DNA of 64,000 bases, from assembly GCF_018343695.1 (NCBI RefSeq), contig NZ_JAGYPJ010000001.1, positions 2,137,481 to 2,201,480 on the forward strand, read 5' to 3'. Positions 25,669 to 35,114 of this stretch are shown here, piece after piece. Under the pieces are notes generated by a model that did not search any database, was not told the DNA's origin, and worked only from the letters and a program-made list of their open reading frames with translations. Source of the stretch: Lederbergia citrisecunda. GTDB taxonomy: Bacteria; Bacillota; Bacilli; Bacillales; Bacillaceae_C. The first letter of the stretch is position 1. Each line of letters starts with the position of its first letter. The position numbers and the translations under genes were made by a program.

Positions 25669-25810
25669 ATTGATCTTCTCCTTCGTATTTAATTATCACG
25701 ATTGAAAGTAAACTCATTGGCAATTTCTCTAGTATGATTCAAACTTCATCCCCATCTATTTCAATGATATGAATACACTGCGATTACGGGTACGGTTAGC
25801 AAACAAAAAA

Positions 25811-25840
25811 CAACCGACTACCATGAATGGTAATCGGTTG
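25811..25840 (-). terminator. Terminator of the terC-like gene
   Basis: CAACCGACTACCAT and ATGGTAATCGGTTG form a long hairpin with a 2-nt loop; TTTTTTG follows on the minus strand. Confidence 0.85.
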
Positions 25841-25861
25841 TCTAAATAAGTATTATGAATA

Positions 25862-26584
25862 TTATTGGCTGTATTGTTGACTTTCTTTTCTTTTTATTTC
25901 CATTCTTTTATTCGTAAAATAACCTGCAAGTAGGATCAGTACCGTAATGCATGCGATTGTAATATAAGTCATAAGTCCTTCAGAGATGCCTATCAGCTCA
26001 TCAATATGCTTGTCCTTCATTAGCATTTCTCCTGCTGTCCATGCTAAAATACCAGACCCTGCATAAGCAATCCAATGATATTTATCCATTACCTTTACGA
26101 TAAACTTTGAGCCGAAAATCATAATCGGAATACTGATAGCAACTCCTACAGCGATCATAACCACGTGACCGTCAGCTGCGCCAGCTACTGCTACCACATT
26201 ATCCAAGCTCATGACAGCGTCCGCCATGATGATCGTTCCTACCGCCCTCATAAATCCATTATGTGATGAAATGTGCGTCCCATCATTTCCACCAACAAGA
26301 ACAGTGTATGCAATCCATAGAAGCAATACACCACCAATAATATTAACAAAGGGAATCTGCAATAACCAAACGATGATGATAGCGAATAATATTCGCAAAA
26401 TTACTGCTCCAGCTGTTCCCCATATAATAGCCTTATTTTGTAGTTCCTTCGGTAAGTTTCTAGTCGCCATTGCAATTACAATTGCATTATCACCTGATAA
26501 TACAATATCGATCGCGATAATTTTCAATAATGCGATGATGGCTGCCGAGGTAAACGTAATTCCTAGTATCGAAGCTATATCCAT
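25862..26584 (-). CDS. TerC-family integral membrane protein
   Basis: A 240-residue membrane protein with about seven helices. The TerC signatures DIVLSGDNAIVIAMATRNLP (26-45) and MADAVMSLDNVVAVAGAADG (119-138) each carry the conserved acidic metal-binding residues. Members such as YceF/YkoY/Alx export manganese. The 5' region is too short for a yybP-ykoY riboswitch and none is visible. ATG after AAGGAAGGAA. Single gene. Confidence 0.92.
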   Translation of the reverse strand: MDIASILGITFTSAAIIALLKIIAIDIVLSGDNAIVIAMATRNLPKELQNKAIIWGTAGAVILRILFAIIIVWLLQIPFVNIIGGVLLLWIAYTVLVGGNDGTHISSHNGFMRAVGTIIMADAVMSLDNVVAVAGAADGHVVMIAVGVAISIPIMIFGSKFIVKVMDKYHWIAYAGSGILAWTAGEMLMKDKHIDELIGISEGLMTYITIACITVLILLAGYFTNKRMEIKRKESQQYSQ

Positions 26585-26699
26585 ATTCGTTTCCTTCCTT
26601 CTAAGGAATTTAACTTCAATAGTATATCATATTTTCTATAACGCTACTATTCGTACGTTAAAATTGGAAATAATATAGGATATTTGCATTTTACTAATT

Positions 26700-26921
26700 T
26701 TATGCTCCACGGCTGAACTTTTTTCTCGGAACTGCTATAGATAAAATATTGTCAATCTTAAAGAGTCTTTGTTTTCCACGCAAATAACAGAAGGCCTTAA
26801 ATGATGATTCTCCAATAGCCAAAACCTTGATTGTCCTTTGTGTTAAAACCTTTTTATCCGATAAATAAATCATTTCTAATTTAATTCCGGATGTCAAAGA
26901 TTCCGCAAGAAGCTTTCTCAT
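26700..26921 (-). CDS. Small WYL-like protein, unknown function
   Basis: A 73-residue protein: RKLLAESLTSGIKLEMIYLS then a beta-rich middle and KAFCYLRGKQRLFKIDNILS. The spacing of strands and the RGKQRLFKIDNIL end resemble a minimal WYL ligand-sensing domain without a DNA-binding part. ATG after AGGAGG. It lies between yugN and terC, same direction. Function unknown. Confidence 0.65.
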   Translation of the reverse strand: MRKLLAESLTSGIKLEMIYLSDKKVLTQRTIKVLAIGESSFKAFCYLRGKQRLFKIDNILSIAVPRKKFSRGA

Positions 26922-26979
26922 CTAAAAACCTCCTTTTGAAAACATTATAGAACAGACGTTCGTATTTATCAATGGTGTT

Positions 26980-27384
26980 TTAAAAAGATAATATTGTTTC
27001 TAATTCTTTTACTAAGTCTTTTCCCATTTGGATATAATCTTCATCAAGGTTTCCATCAGGATCTTCGGGTTCGGAAAATTGATTGAACGAAGCGGACATA
27101 TAAGTACTATCAGCATGGTCATCTAACCCCTTTTGATATACATGCTCTAGAACAAAAGGAGTTCCTAACTGGACAATGACTCCTGGGGTATCAAGCTCAC
27201 CATGAACAGCTGTAAACGGAACTCGCAAAAATTGATATCCGCCGTCATCAGCCATTTTATAATCAAAAAATCCACGGTCATAATCCCAGTTACCGCCAAT
27301 GACATAACCCTTAGGTTTCAAAAGTTGTTCCAGCTTATGTAAATTAAATTCTCTTCCTTCTATCGTTGAATTTATTTCATGCAC
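26980..27384 (-). CDS. yugN: YugN-like family protein
   Basis: A 134-residue cytoplasmic protein. Recognised as YugN from overall sequence (HEINSTIEGREFNLHKLEQL, GNWDYDRGFFDYKMAD, HGELDTPGVIVQLGTPFVLE) and from its place directly after pgi, the same neighbour as in B. subtilis. Function is unknown. ATG after AAGGAGTG. A terminator separates it from pgi upstream, so it probably has its own promoter. Confidence 0.88.
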   Translation of the reverse strand: MHEINSTIEGREFNLHKLEQLLKPKGYVIGGNWDYDRGFFDYKMADDGGYQFLRVPFTAVHGELDTPGVIVQLGTPFVLEHVYQKGLDDHADSTYMSASFNQFSEPEDPDGNLDEDYIQMGKDLVKELETILSF

Positions 27385-27458
27385 TTTTCAATCACTCCTT
27401 CGTTTTCCAACTATTATTCCTTGGAATACGAAGGGTTATTCTAAAGAAAAATAAAAGA

Positions 27459-27480
27459 GCACCTACATCGTTGTAGGTGC
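27459..27480 (-). terminator. Terminator of pgi
   Basis: GCACCTACA and TGTAGGTGC flank a 4-nt loop just after the pgi stop; on the minus strand CTCTTTTATTTTTC follows. Confidence 0.8.
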
Positions 27481-27487
27481 ATCGTAG

Positions 27488-28837
27488 TTATTTTAATCTT
27501 TTTTCTAATTTTGCTTTTATCTCTTCGAATCCTGGTTTTCCAAGAAGAGCAAACATATTGACTTTATATGCTTCTACTCCAGGCTGGTCGAATGGATTAA
27601 CGCCTAGTAAATATCCACTAATGGCACATGCTTTCTCAAAGAAATATACAAGATATCCAAAAGTGTAAGCGTCCATTGAAGGAATTTCTACTACTAAATT
27701 GGGAACCCCGCCATCAGTATGAGCTAAAAGCGTTCCTTCAAATGCTTTATCATTCACGAAATCAACCGTTTTGCCTTCTAAATAGTTTAATCCGTCCAAA
27801 TCGCCTTCTTCACTTTCGATGACAAGCTCGTGGCGTGGATTCTTTACCTTAATGACTGTTTCAAACAAATCACGACGACCTTCTTGAACGTATTGACCAA
27901 GTGAATGGAGGTCTGTAGAAAAATTGGCTGATGCTGGGAAAATTCCTTTCTGATCCTTCCCTTCACTTTCTCCAAATAATTGCTTCCACCACTCAGAAAA
28001 ATATTGCAAACCTGGTTCATAGTTAATGAGCATTTCAATGGTTTTTCCTTTATTGTATAAAACATTACGAATCGCAGCATATTGATAAGAAATATTTTTA
28101 TTAAGCTCAGGGGAGCTAAATTCGTCTCGAGCATCCGCTGCACCTTTCATCATGTCTTCAATCTCGACTCCACTCACTGCAATAGGAAGCAGCCCGACAG
28201 CTGTTAAAACAGAATATCGTCCCCCAACATCATCAGGGATTACAAACGATTCGTATCCTTCTTCATTTGCTAATGTCTTTAATGCACCTTTTTCTTGATC
28301 AGTCGTAGCGTAAATGCGTTTTTTAGCTTCTTCACTTCCGTACTTTTCTTCTAAAAGTTTGCGGAAAATACGGAAAGCAAGCGCTGGTTCCGTTGTTGTT
28401 CCAGATTTAGAAATGACATTGATTGAAAAATCTTTTCCATCAAGTAAATCCATTAAATCTTTCATATAGGTTGAGCTAATGTTATTTCCCACAAAAATGA
28501 CTTGTGGAGTTTTACGCTTTTCAGATGAAAGAGCATTATAAAAGCTATGATTAAGCATTTCAATAGCAGCGCGCGCACCTAGATAAGATCCACCAATTCC
28601 GATAACAAGTAAGACATCGCTATCTTCTTTGATTTTTTCGGCCGCTTTTTTTATGCGGGAGAATTCTTCTCGATCATACTCATGCGGAAGGTCCACCCAA
28701 CCAGTATAATCATTTCCAGCTCCTGTTTTTTCATGTAATTGCTTATGAGCTGTTTCCACTGCCGCTTGCAAATATGTAATTTCATGTTCACCGAAAAAAG
28801 ATAATGCTTTAGAGTAATCAAACTTAAGATGTCCCAT
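27488..28837 (-). CDS. pgi: Glucose-6-phosphate isomerase
   Basis: Interconverts glucose-6-phosphate and fructose-6-phosphate in glycolysis. The 449 residues match the Bacillus enzyme. The sugar-phosphate site has [14 protein letters not shown] near 79-92 and [17 protein letters not shown] near 140-156; catalytic Glu and His lie in the C-terminal half, and [19 protein letters not shown] near 424 contains the conserved catalytic Lys. Start ATG at 28837, 7 nt after AAGGAGG (a GTG directly before it is possible). Followed by its terminator and yugN. Confidence 0.97.
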   Translation of the reverse strand: MGHLKFDYSKALSFFGEHEITYLQAAVETAHKQLHEKTGAGNDYTGWVDLPHEYDREEFSRIKKAAEKIKEDSDVLLVIGIGGSYLGARAAIEMLNHSFYNALSSEKRKTPQVIFVGNNISSTYMKDLMDLLDGKDFSINVISKSGTTTEPALAFRIFRKLLEEKYGSEEAKKRIYATTDQEKGALKTLANEEGYESFVIPDDVGGRYSVLTAVGLLPIAVSGVEIEDMMKGAADARDEFSSPELNKNISYQYAAIRNVLYNKGKTIEMLINYEPGLQYFSEWWKQLFGESEGKDQKGIFPASANFSTDLHSLGQYVQEGRRDLFETVIKVKNPRHELVIESEEGDLDGLNYLEGKTVDFVNDKAFEGTLLAHTDGGVPNLVVEIPSMDAYTFGYLVYFFEKACAISGYLLGVNPFDQPGVEAYKVNMFALLGKPGFEEIKAKLEKRLK

Positions 28838-28969
28838 CACTTTTCCTCCTTATGTACAAAATCTATATGGTATACTCTAGCCGAACAAGGGAAGATTTTC
28901 AAGAAATTAATGATATTGGCGTAAAACGTCTTAACTTGTCGCGAAGGTCAAATAAAATACCACAGTGCA

Positions 28970-28972
28970 TCT
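28970..28972. repeat. Target site duplication, left copy
   Basis: TCT immediately before the IS left end; the same TCT follows the right end at 30647-30649. A 3-bp duplication is usual for IS3-family insertion. Confidence 0.6.
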
Positions 28973-28977
28973 TGATA

Positions 28978-29041
28978 TGCTCCCCTTATGGTAGACAGAT
29001 TAAAAAATAAAAATCTGACTACCAAAAGGGGAGCATTTTTT
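28978..29041 (+). promoter_or_regulatory. IS left-end hairpin with T tract, upstream of transposase start
   Basis: Arms 28978-29001 and 29012-29035 pair at 22 of 24 positions around a 10-nt A-rich loop, followed by TTTTTT (29036-29041), just before the OrfA GTG. The right arm contains the OrfA ribosome site (AAAAGGGGAGC). In a transcript entering from outside, it would both act as a terminator and hide the ribosome site. Confidence 0.65.
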
Positions 29042-29722
29042 GTGTCTAAAAGAGCTTTCACAGCAGAGTATAAGTATAAAGTAATAAAAGCATGCGAAGA
29101 TGGAAAATGGACATTAACCGAAATCTCTAAGAAGTACCAGGTAAATATATCCACAATTAATGAGTGGAAATATAAATTTGATAAATATGGTACCGAAGGT
29201 CTTAAAGAGTCATCATCTTGGAAAAGGTACAGTAAAGAATTAAAACTAGCTGCTGTCAGGGATTATCATTCAGGCGAATACTCTCTTCGAGAGATTGTGA
29301 GAAAGTACAATATCTCGGATAACTCTGTCCTCAGAGAATGGATTAACAAGTATAATAGTCATAGAGAATTAAAGGATACGTCGAAAGGAAGAACGATCTC
29401 TATGACTAAAGGGAGAAAAACTACTTGGGATGAACGGATACAAATAGTGCTGGATTTCTTGGGGAACGGTAAAGATTATCAAAAAACAGCTGAGAAGTTT
29501 GAAGTTTCTTATCAACAAGTGTATCAGTGGGTTAAGAAGTATGAAGATGGCGGAGATGAGGCACTTAAAGATAAACGTGGAAGAAAGAAGGAAGAAGCTG
29601 AGCTAACGCCAGAAGAGAAAATCAAACTTCAGATGAAAAAGTTAGAAAGAGAAAATGAACGTTTACGTGCGGAGAACTTATTCTTAAAAAAGTTAGAGGA
29701 GATCGAAAGGAGGCGAAAGTAA
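29042..29722 (+). CDS. IS3-family transposase OrfA
   Basis: A 226-residue DNA-binding subunit. Two helix-turn-helix modules are visible: FTAEYKYKVIKACEDGKWTL with INEWKYKFDKYG, and a second near TWDERIQIVLDFLGNGKDYQ with VYQWVKKYEDGG. A leucine-zipper-like tail follows (LERENERLRAENLFLKKLEE). I choose the GTG at 29042, 6-7 nt after AAAGGGGAG; an in-frame ATG at 28988 lies inside the terminal repeat and lacks a ribosome site. It ends beyond the AAAAAAG slippery sequence. Confidence 0.9.
   Translation: MSKRAFTAEYKYKVIKACEDGKWTLTEISKKYQVNISTINEWKYKFDKYGTEGLKESSSWKRYSKELKLAAVRDYHSGEYSLREIVRKYNISDNSVLREWINKYNSHRELKDTSKGRTISMTKGRKTTWDERIQIVLDFLGNGKDYQKTAEKFEVSYQQVYQWVKKYEDGGDEALKDKRGRKKEEAELTPEEKIKLQMKKLERENERLRAENLFLKKLEEIERRRK
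29686..29692 (+). other. Programmed -1 frameshift site (AAAAAAG)
   Basis: The heptamer A-AAA-AAG is in the correct phase (zero-frame codons TTA AAA AAG). A -1 slip enters the OrfB frame, which is open from there to 30600, giving a fused OrfAB transposase. An AGGAGG sequence about 20 nt downstream could stimulate it. This is a well-known IS3-family arrangement. Confidence 0.8.
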
Positions 29723-29769
29723 GCCGAATCCGATTTGAAACTATTTATATCGCTATTCATGAGGTTCAT

Positions 29770-30600
29770 GTGAAGGAAGATTTGAGTCTTTTCTTGCTTT
29801 GTAAAATCGCTGGTATTTCAAGAGCTGCTTACTATAAGTGGCTTAAACGTACACCATCTGCAAGAGAACTTCAGAATGATGAAATTATAAAAGAGATGAA
29901 GGCTCTCCATGAAAAAGTGGGGGGCATTTATGGCTATCGTAGAATGATGTTGAACATAAATCGAAAATTCGAGCAGAACTTCAACCACAAACGTTATTAT
30001 AGGCTGATGAGGGTTGCTGGTTTACAATCCATCATACGGAAAAAGAAGAAACGTTATAAGCGTTCTATCCCCCAACATGTTGCGGAGAATGTATTAAATC
30101 GTGACTTCAAAGCTGAAAAGCCCAATGAAAAATGGGTAACTGATGTCACAGAATTTAAATATGGTCCATCAAAGAAAGCTTATTTAAGCGCTATTCTTGA
30201 CCTGTATGATGGCTCAATTGTTAGCTATGTTTTAGGACATTCCAATAATAATAACCTTGTGTTTAAAACACTTGATCAAGCTACAAAACAATTGGACGAG
30301 AATCATCCACTTATTCATAGTGATCGTGGATTCCAATATACCTCTCATGGCTTTAAACGTAGAATTGATAAAGCAGAGATGACACAGAGTATGTCACGAG
30401 TTGGTAGGTGTATCGATAATGGACCGATGGAATCTTTTTGGGGTACACTCAAATGCGAGAAGTATTATCTAGATAAGTACGAGACATTTGAAGACCTCTC
30501 TAAAGCGATAAATGAATACATTCGTTTTTATAATCATGAAAGATATCAAAAACGACTAAACGGCCTTAGCCCTATGGAATTTAGAGCTAACGCCGCTTAG
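29770..30600 (+). CDS. IS3-family transposase OrfB (integrase catalytic subunit)
   Basis: A 276-residue DDE recombinase: N-terminal HTH_21-like segment (EKVGGIYGYRRMMLNINRKF) followed by the rve core. The catalytic triad is Asp125 (WVTDVTEF), Asp185 (HSDRGFQYTS) and Glu221 (NGPMESFWG), with the 35-residue D-to-E spacing of the DD(35)E group; NEYIRFYNHERYQKRLNGLS is the usual C-terminus. It is read mainly as the C-terminal part of the OrfAB fusion; the GTG at 29770 is only the first possible independent start. No disabling change is seen. Confidence 0.93.
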   Translation: MKEDLSLFLLCKIAGISRAAYYKWLKRTPSARELQNDEIIKEMKALHEKVGGIYGYRRMMLNINRKFEQNFNHKRYYRLMRVAGLQSIIRKKKKRYKRSIPQHVAENVLNRDFKAEKPNEKWVTDVTEFKYGPSKKAYLSAILDLYDGSIVSYVLGHSNNNNLVFKTLDQATKQLDENHPLIHSDRGFQYTSHGFKRRIDKAEMTQSMSRVGRCIDNGPMESFWGTLKCEKYYLDKYETFEDLSKAINEYIRFYNHERYQKRLNGLSPMEFRANAA

Positions 30601-30646
30601 ATTAGTTTTTATTATTTCCACTGTCTACTTGACAGGGGGCAGTTCA

Positions 30647-30649
30647 TCT
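30647..30649. repeat. Target site duplication, right copy
   Basis: TCT immediately after the IS right end, matching 28970-28972. Confidence 0.6.
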
Positions 30650-30675
30650 TCACTGTGGTATTTTCATCTCTAAAT

Positions 30676-31920
30676 TTATACCCATCCTCTGAAACGGGAA
30701 GCTTCCGCTACGTTACGTAATCCAACCATATAAGCAGCAAGGCGCATATTTACTCTTCGACTTTCAGCAATATTGTATACATTCTCAAATGCTTCAACAA
30801 GCTTCGTACGAAGTTTTTCGTTTACTTCATCTTCTGTCCAATAATATCCTTGGTTGTTTTGAACCCATTCGAAATAAGAAACAGTAACCCCACCTGCACT
30901 CGCCAACACATCCGGTACAAGTAAAATTCCTCTTTCACTTAATATTCTCGTTGCTTCCTCCGTCGTTGGACCATTTGCGGCTTCAACGACGATAGATGCT
31001 CTAATATTAGGTGCATTTTCTGAAGTTATTTGATTTGCTACTGCAGCAGGAACAATGATGTCGCAATCGAGTTCAAATAGTTCTTTATTTGTTATTGTAT
31101 TATCAAATAAAGTTGTTACTGTACCGAAGCTATCTCTACGATCTAATAAATAGTCGATATCCAGACCATCAGGATCATGAAGAGCCCCGTAGGCATCAGA
31201 GATCCCTACAATTTTTGCTCCCGCATCATATAAGAACTTAGAAAGATAGCTTCCTGCATTTCCAAATCCTTGAATAACGATTCTAGCATTTTTTAAATCG
31301 ATTCCTCGTTTTTTAGCAGCTTCTTCAATACAAATCGTTACACCTTGAGCAGTAGCCTTTTCCCTACCTTGCGAACCACCAAGCACAATTGGCTTTCCAG
31401 TAATAAAGCCTGGAGAATCATTTTCACGGAGTCGACTATATTCATCCATCATCCAAGCCATGATTTGTGAATTTGTGTAAACGTCAGGAGCCGGGATATC
31501 TTTTGTCGGACCAACAATTTGGCTGATGGCACGAACATAACCACGACTAAGGCGTTCAATTTCGCCCATAGACATTGTCCTTGGGTCGCATATAATTCCA
31601 CCTTTACCTCCACCGTAAGGCAGATTAACGATTCCACATTTAATACTCATCCACATCGACATTGCTTTTACTTCTTCTTCCGTGACATCTGGATGAAAAC
31701 GGACACCACCTTTTGTAGGTCCAACTGAATCATTGTGTTGTGCACGAAAACCTGTGTAAATGTTAACAGATCCATCATCCATCCTTACAGGAATTCGTAC
31801 TGTTAACATTCTCATTGGTTCTTTTAAAAGTTCGTACATCTCCTCACCGAAACCAAGCTTATGGAGGCCATCTTTAATTACCTCTTGCGTTGATGTAAAT
31901 AGGTTAAGATTTTCTGCCAT
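30676..31920 (-). CDS. rocG: NAD-dependent glutamate dehydrogenase
   Basis: Oxidises glutamate to 2-oxoglutarate and ammonia. The 414 residues align with RocG/GudB throughout: catalytic Lys in PYGGGKGGIICDPR, dehydrogenase Asp in GPTKDIPAPDVYTN, the NAD loop VIQGFGNAGSYLSK, and EASRFRGWV at the end. I start at the ATG in MAENLNLFTSTQEV (AAAGAGGCG upstream); the longer frame upstream has no ribosome site. It is the third leftward gene after rocA and rocD. RocG and GudB cannot be separated by sequence alone; the roc neighbours favour RocG. Its terminator is broken by the IS. Confidence 0.95.
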   Translation of the reverse strand: MAENLNLFTSTQEVIKDGLHKLGFGEEMYELLKEPMRMLTVRIPVRMDDGSVNIYTGFRAQHNDSVGPTKGGVRFHPDVTEEEVKAMSMWMSIKCGIVNLPYGGGKGGIICDPRTMSMGEIERLSRGYVRAISQIVGPTKDIPAPDVYTNSQIMAWMMDEYSRLRENDSPGFITGKPIVLGGSQGREKATAQGVTICIEEAAKKRGIDLKNARIVIQGFGNAGSYLSKFLYDAGAKIVGISDAYGALHDPDGLDIDYLLDRRDSFGTVTTLFDNTITNKELFELDCDIIVPAAVANQITSENAPNIRASIVVEAANGPTTEEATRILSERGILLVPDVLASAGGVTVSYFEWVQNNQGYYWTEDEVNEKLRTKLVEAFENVYNIAESRRVNMRLAAYMVGLRNVAEASRFRGWV

Positions 31921-32144
31921 CGTTTTTTTTCGCCTCTTTATTTTGTAATCAGAATCAATGACGCCTTGGCGGTTTAATCCAGATTTTTTTATGAAACTCG
32001 TAATTCCTTTAAAAATCTGAGGCATTCGCCGGAGGCACTAACTAAATTCAGACTGAGTTTGAGCCCTCTTTATATGAATATTTACTTGCATCCATCATAC
32101 TACTTACATAAATGAGGGACTTGCGCTAAATTTAGTTAATTATA

Positions 32145-33335
32145 TCATTTTGAAAGTATTTTTTTAATCCGTTCAATCGCCCAATCCAGCTCTTCCCTAG
32201 TAATCGTTAATGGTGGAGCAAAGCGGATGACATTTTCATGCGTTTCTTTACATAGGAGCCCTTCTGACATTAAGGATTCACAATAGGGACGAGCATTTTC
32301 GTTTAACTCAACACCGATAAAAAGTCCTTTTCCTCTTATTTCTTTTATCGACGGATTGACAATTTCATTTAATTTTGACATAAAATATAGTCCAAGTTCA
32401 AGTGATTGCTCACAAAGTTTTTCATTATGAATGACGTCCAATGCAGCAATAGAAACTGCACAAGCCATTGGATTTCCACCAAAGGTCGAACCATGGGAAC
32501 CAGGGTTAAAAACACCAAGTATGTCACTGTTTGCCGCTACACAGGATATCGGAAATACCCCACCTCCAAGCGCCTTTCCTAATATATACATATCCGGTTC
32601 CACCGCTTCCCAATCACAGGCAAACATTTTTCCTGACCGCCCTAATCCTGATTGTATTTCATCCGCAATGAATAATACATTATTTTCTTTGCAAATCTTA
32701 TATGCTTCTTTTAAAAACCCTTCAGGTGGTATGATAATTCCAGCTTCTCCTTGAATAGGTTCTATTAAAAAAGCAGCCGTATTCGTAGTAATCGCTTTTT
32801 TTAAAGATTCAATATCACCATATGGGATAAGCTTTATACCAGGTAGCATAGGGCCAAAATGAAATTTATATTCATCTTCTGATGATAGAGAAATTGCAGT
32901 CATTGTTCTTCCATGAAAGTTGCCTTCACATGCAATAATTTCGGCTTGATTTTCCTTAACTTTTTTTTCTGAATAAGCCCACCGCCTTGCTGCTTTTATT
33001 GCAGTTTCAACAGCTTCAGCACCTGTATTCATTGGGAGGACCATATTTTTCCTCGTCAACTGACAAACCTTTGCATACCATGGCCCAAGCATATCATTAT
33101 GAAACGCCCGCGATGTTAATGTAACACGATCCGCTTGCTCCTTTAAAGCTTTTATTATGTTTGGATGACGGTGACCTTGATTTACTGCGGAATATGCGCT
33201 CAACATATCCATATATTTTTTTCCTTCAGGGTCTCTTACCCATACCCCTTCTGCCTCGGAAATAACAACAGGCAGAGGATTATAATTTCTTGCTCCGTAT
33301 TTTTCGGTTTGTGCAATAATTTCCTCTGTACCCAA
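32145..33335 (-). CDS. rocD: Ornithine aminotransferase
   Basis: Transfers the delta-amino group of ornithine to 2-oxoglutarate, giving glutamate semialdehyde, in arginine catabolism. A class III PLP aminotransferase of 396 residues. PLP is held by the Lys in [19 protein letters not shown]; the [16 protein letters not shown] segment carries the conserved Asp. I start at TTG 33335, 7-8 nt after AGGAGG; the longer upstream frame is intergenic repeat. Lies between rocA and glutamate dehydrogenase, all leftward. Confidence 0.93.
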   Translation of the reverse strand: MGTEEIIAQTEKYGARNYNPLPVVISEAEGVWVRDPEGKKYMDMLSAYSAVNQGHRHPNIIKALKEQADRVTLTSRAFHNDMLGPWYAKVCQLTRKNMVLPMNTGAEAVETAIKAARRWAYSEKKVKENQAEIIACEGNFHGRTMTAISLSSEDEYKFHFGPMLPGIKLIPYGDIESLKKAITTNTAAFLIEPIQGEAGIIIPPEGFLKEAYKICKENNVLFIADEIQSGLGRSGKMFACDWEAVEPDMYILGKALGGGVFPISCVAANSDILGVFNPGSHGSTFGGNPMACAVSIAALDVIHNEKLCEQSLELGLYFMSKLNEIVNPSIKEIRGKGLFIGVELNENARPYCESLMSEGLLCKETHENVIRFAPPLTITREELDWAIERIKKILSK

Positions 33336-33366
33336 ATTGAAAACCTCCTGTCGATTGTTTTCATTA

Positions 33367-33440
33367 AAACAAAAGCGCAAGCTATTTGCTCATCGACATA
33401 CAGGCACACATAATGTAGGGAGTTCGCCAAAAGACATATT
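33367..33440 (-). repeat. Dispersed intergenic repeat copy (degenerate)
   Basis: Minus strand: TGTGCCTGTATGTCGATGAG, then CAAATAGCTTGCGCTTTTG. Similar to the end of the repeats at 60918-61200 (ACGTCGATGGGCAGGCGTTT then ACGCTTTT). Confidence 0.45.
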
Positions 33441-33501
33441 CGTTTTTCTTTTGTGACTTTCCTCCTAAACTTCAGGGAAATATTAAAGAAGTTTACTAGT
33501 C

Positions 33502-33515
33502 GATAAGCGTTAACT
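33502..33515 (-). promoter_or_regulatory. Possible cre-like site upstream of rocD
   Basis: GATAAGCGTTAACT matches 12 of 14 positions of the cre consensus. It lies in the rocA-rocD gap. CcpA control of arginine catabolism is known for rocG in B. subtilis; here it is only suggested by sequence. Confidence 0.3.
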
Positions 33516-33569
33516 TAGGACATTGAATCTCTATTTTTAAAAATGTTTAATAATTCATATAGTGAGAAA

Positions 33570-35114
33570 TTAAAGCATTTCGGATGTTGTTTTTGCTTGC
33601 ATATGAAGGAGTAAATAGTCAGGACCTCCGGCTTTAGAATCGGTTCCACTCATGTTAAATCCGCCAAAAGGCTGGTAACCAACGATTGCACCGGTACATC
33701 CACGGTTAAAATATAGATTTCCCACATGGAATTCTTCTCGAGCATAATCAATATGTTCTCTGTTTTTCGAGATAACAGCACCTGTTAACCCATATTCAGT
33801 GTTATTGGCGATTTCAATTGCTTCTTTAAAATCCTTCGCTTTTGCAAACGCCACAACAGGTCCAAAAATTTCTTCCTTCATAATTCTAGCTTCTGGATCA
33901 AGATCTGCAAAAATGGTCGGCTCTATAAAAAAGCCTTGTGAATCATCCCCATGTCCTCCAACCATAAGCTTGCCTTCTTGTTTACCAATTTCAATATAGT
34001 TCAATATTTTATTGTACGCATTTTGATCGTTTACGGGTCCCATAAAATGGTTTAGATTTATAGGATTCCCTACTGTTAATTCTTTTGTTATTTCAACTGC
34101 ACGTGCAAGCACTTGATCATACACATCTTCGACTACAACTGCTCGAGAACAAGCAGAGCATTTTTGTCCAGAAAATCCGAAAGCGGATTTAACAATTGAT
34201 TGAGCTGCTAATTCAAGATCAGCCTCTTTATCTATGACAATTGTATCTTTTCCGCCCATTTCGGCAATGACACGCTTTAGCCAAATTTGGCCTGCATTCA
34301 CTTTCGAAGCACGTTCGTATATTCTAATTCCCACTTCCCGAGACCCCGTAAAACTAATAAAACGTGTCTTCGGATGATCGACTAAATAATCACCGACTTC
34401 CGAACCACTCCCAGGAATATAGTTGACAACCCCTCTTGGCATTCCAGCTTCTTCAAGTACTTCCACAAATTTTGCAGCAATTACTGGTGTTGTCGACGCT
34501 GGCTTTAATAGAACCGTATTCCCTGTGACCATTGAAGCCACTGTAGTTCCAGCCATAATAGCCAATGCGAAGTTCCATGGCGAAATAACAACGCTTACAC
34601 CCAGAGGTATATAATGATAACGATTAAATTCCCCTGGCCTACTTTCGACACGCTTTCCATCCTTTATTTCAAGCATTTGACGGCCATAATATTCCATGAA
34701 ATCAATGGCTTCAGCTGTATCGGCATCTGCCTCATTCCATGGTTTACCTGCTTCTTTTACTAACAGAGCTGAAAATTCATGCTTTCTGCGTCTAATAATA
34801 GCAGCTGCTTTAAATAAAACATCAGCCCTTGTTTCAGGTTTCGTTTTTCTCCAAGTTTCAAAAGCTCTTAGAGAGCTATTCATTGCCAGTTCCGCAAGCT
34901 CCTTGTTTGCCTTCGAAACATAGCCAATTACTTCATCTTTATTTGCCGGGTTAATAGAAACAATTTTATCTTCGGTCGTGATACGTTCTCCATTAATGAT
35001 TAACGGGTAATCTTGTCCAAGATAATCATTCACGATTTGCAATCCTTTTTCAAATGCCAGTTTATTTTCTTCTTTAGTAAAATCTGTAAAAGGTTCATGA
35101 CGATAAGCAATCAT
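33570..35114 (-). CDS. rocA: 1-pyrroline-5-carboxylate dehydrogenase
   Basis: NAD-dependent oxidation of glutamate semialdehyde/P5C to glutamate, the step after ornithine aminotransferase or proline dehydrogenase. The 514 residues match Bacillus RocA (about 515). Aldehyde-dehydrogenase signatures: catalytic Glu in [14 protein letters not shown], nucleophile Cys in [16 protein letters not shown], and the NAD-binding SFTGSREVG. The C-terminal [16 protein letters not shown] is typical. ATG after GAGGGGG. I saw no sigma-54 -24/-12 promoter upstream. Confidence 0.95.
   Translation of the reverse strand: MIAYRHEPFTDFTKEENKLAFEKGLQIVNDYLGQDYPLIINGERITTEDKIVSINPANKDEVIGYVSKANKELAELAMNSSLRAFETWRKTKPETRADVLFKAAAIIRRRKHEFSALLVKEAGKPWNEADADTAEAIDFMEYYGRQMLEIKDGKRVESRPGEFNRYHYIPLGVSVVISPWNFALAIMAGTTVASMVTGNTVLLKPASTTPVIAAKFVEVLEEAGMPRGVVNYIPGSGSEVGDYLVDHPKTRFISFTGSREVGIRIYERASKVNAGQIWLKRVIAEMGGKDTIVIDKEADLELAAQSIVKSAFGFSGQKCSACSRAVVVEDVYDQVLARAVEITKELTVGNPINLNHFMGPVNDQNAYNKILNYIEIGKQEGKLMVGGHGDDSQGFFIEPTIFADLDPEARIMKEEIFGPVVAFAKAKDFKEAIEIANNTEYGLTGAVISKNREHIDYAREEFHVGNLYFNRGCTGAIVGYQPFGGFNMSGTDSKAGGPDYLLLHMQAKTTSEML

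Larger units (their letters stand above)
28973..30646 (+). mobile_element. Complete IS3-family insertion sequence (1674 bp)
   Basis: Both ends begin TGA: left TGATATGCTCCCC..., right (inverted) TGAACTGCCCCC...; the outer 26 bp match at 18 positions, with GTAGACAG conserved at the inner end. It is flanked by TCT duplications. It encodes OrfA (29042-29722) and OrfB (29770-30600), joined by an A6G slippery site. All catalytic residues are intact, so it may be active. The two helix-turn-helix modules and leucine zipper in OrfA fit the IS150 subgroup. It has inserted in the loop of a terminator hairpin. Confidence 0.92.
28954..30664 (-). terminator. Former gdh terminator, split by an IS element
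   Basis: Left arm AAAATACCACAGTG (28954-28967) and right arm CACTGTGGTATTTT (30651-30664) are perfect inverted repeats. Removing the IS and one target duplication rejoins them with the 6-nt loop CATCTT. The hairpin lies just after the leftward glutamate dehydrogenase stop (30676). With about 1.7 kb now between the arms it should no longer terminate efficiently. Confidence 0.75.

Noticed and set aside
26585-26699. yybP-ykoY manganese riboswitch before the terC-like gene
   Set aside because: The upstream gap is only 115 bp and lacks the expected conserved loops; no aptamer could be drawn.
30676-31920. GudB-type inactivating 9-bp duplication in glutamate dehydrogenase
   Set aside because: The translated sequence runs through the active-site region without an inserted tripeptide; the gene looks functional.
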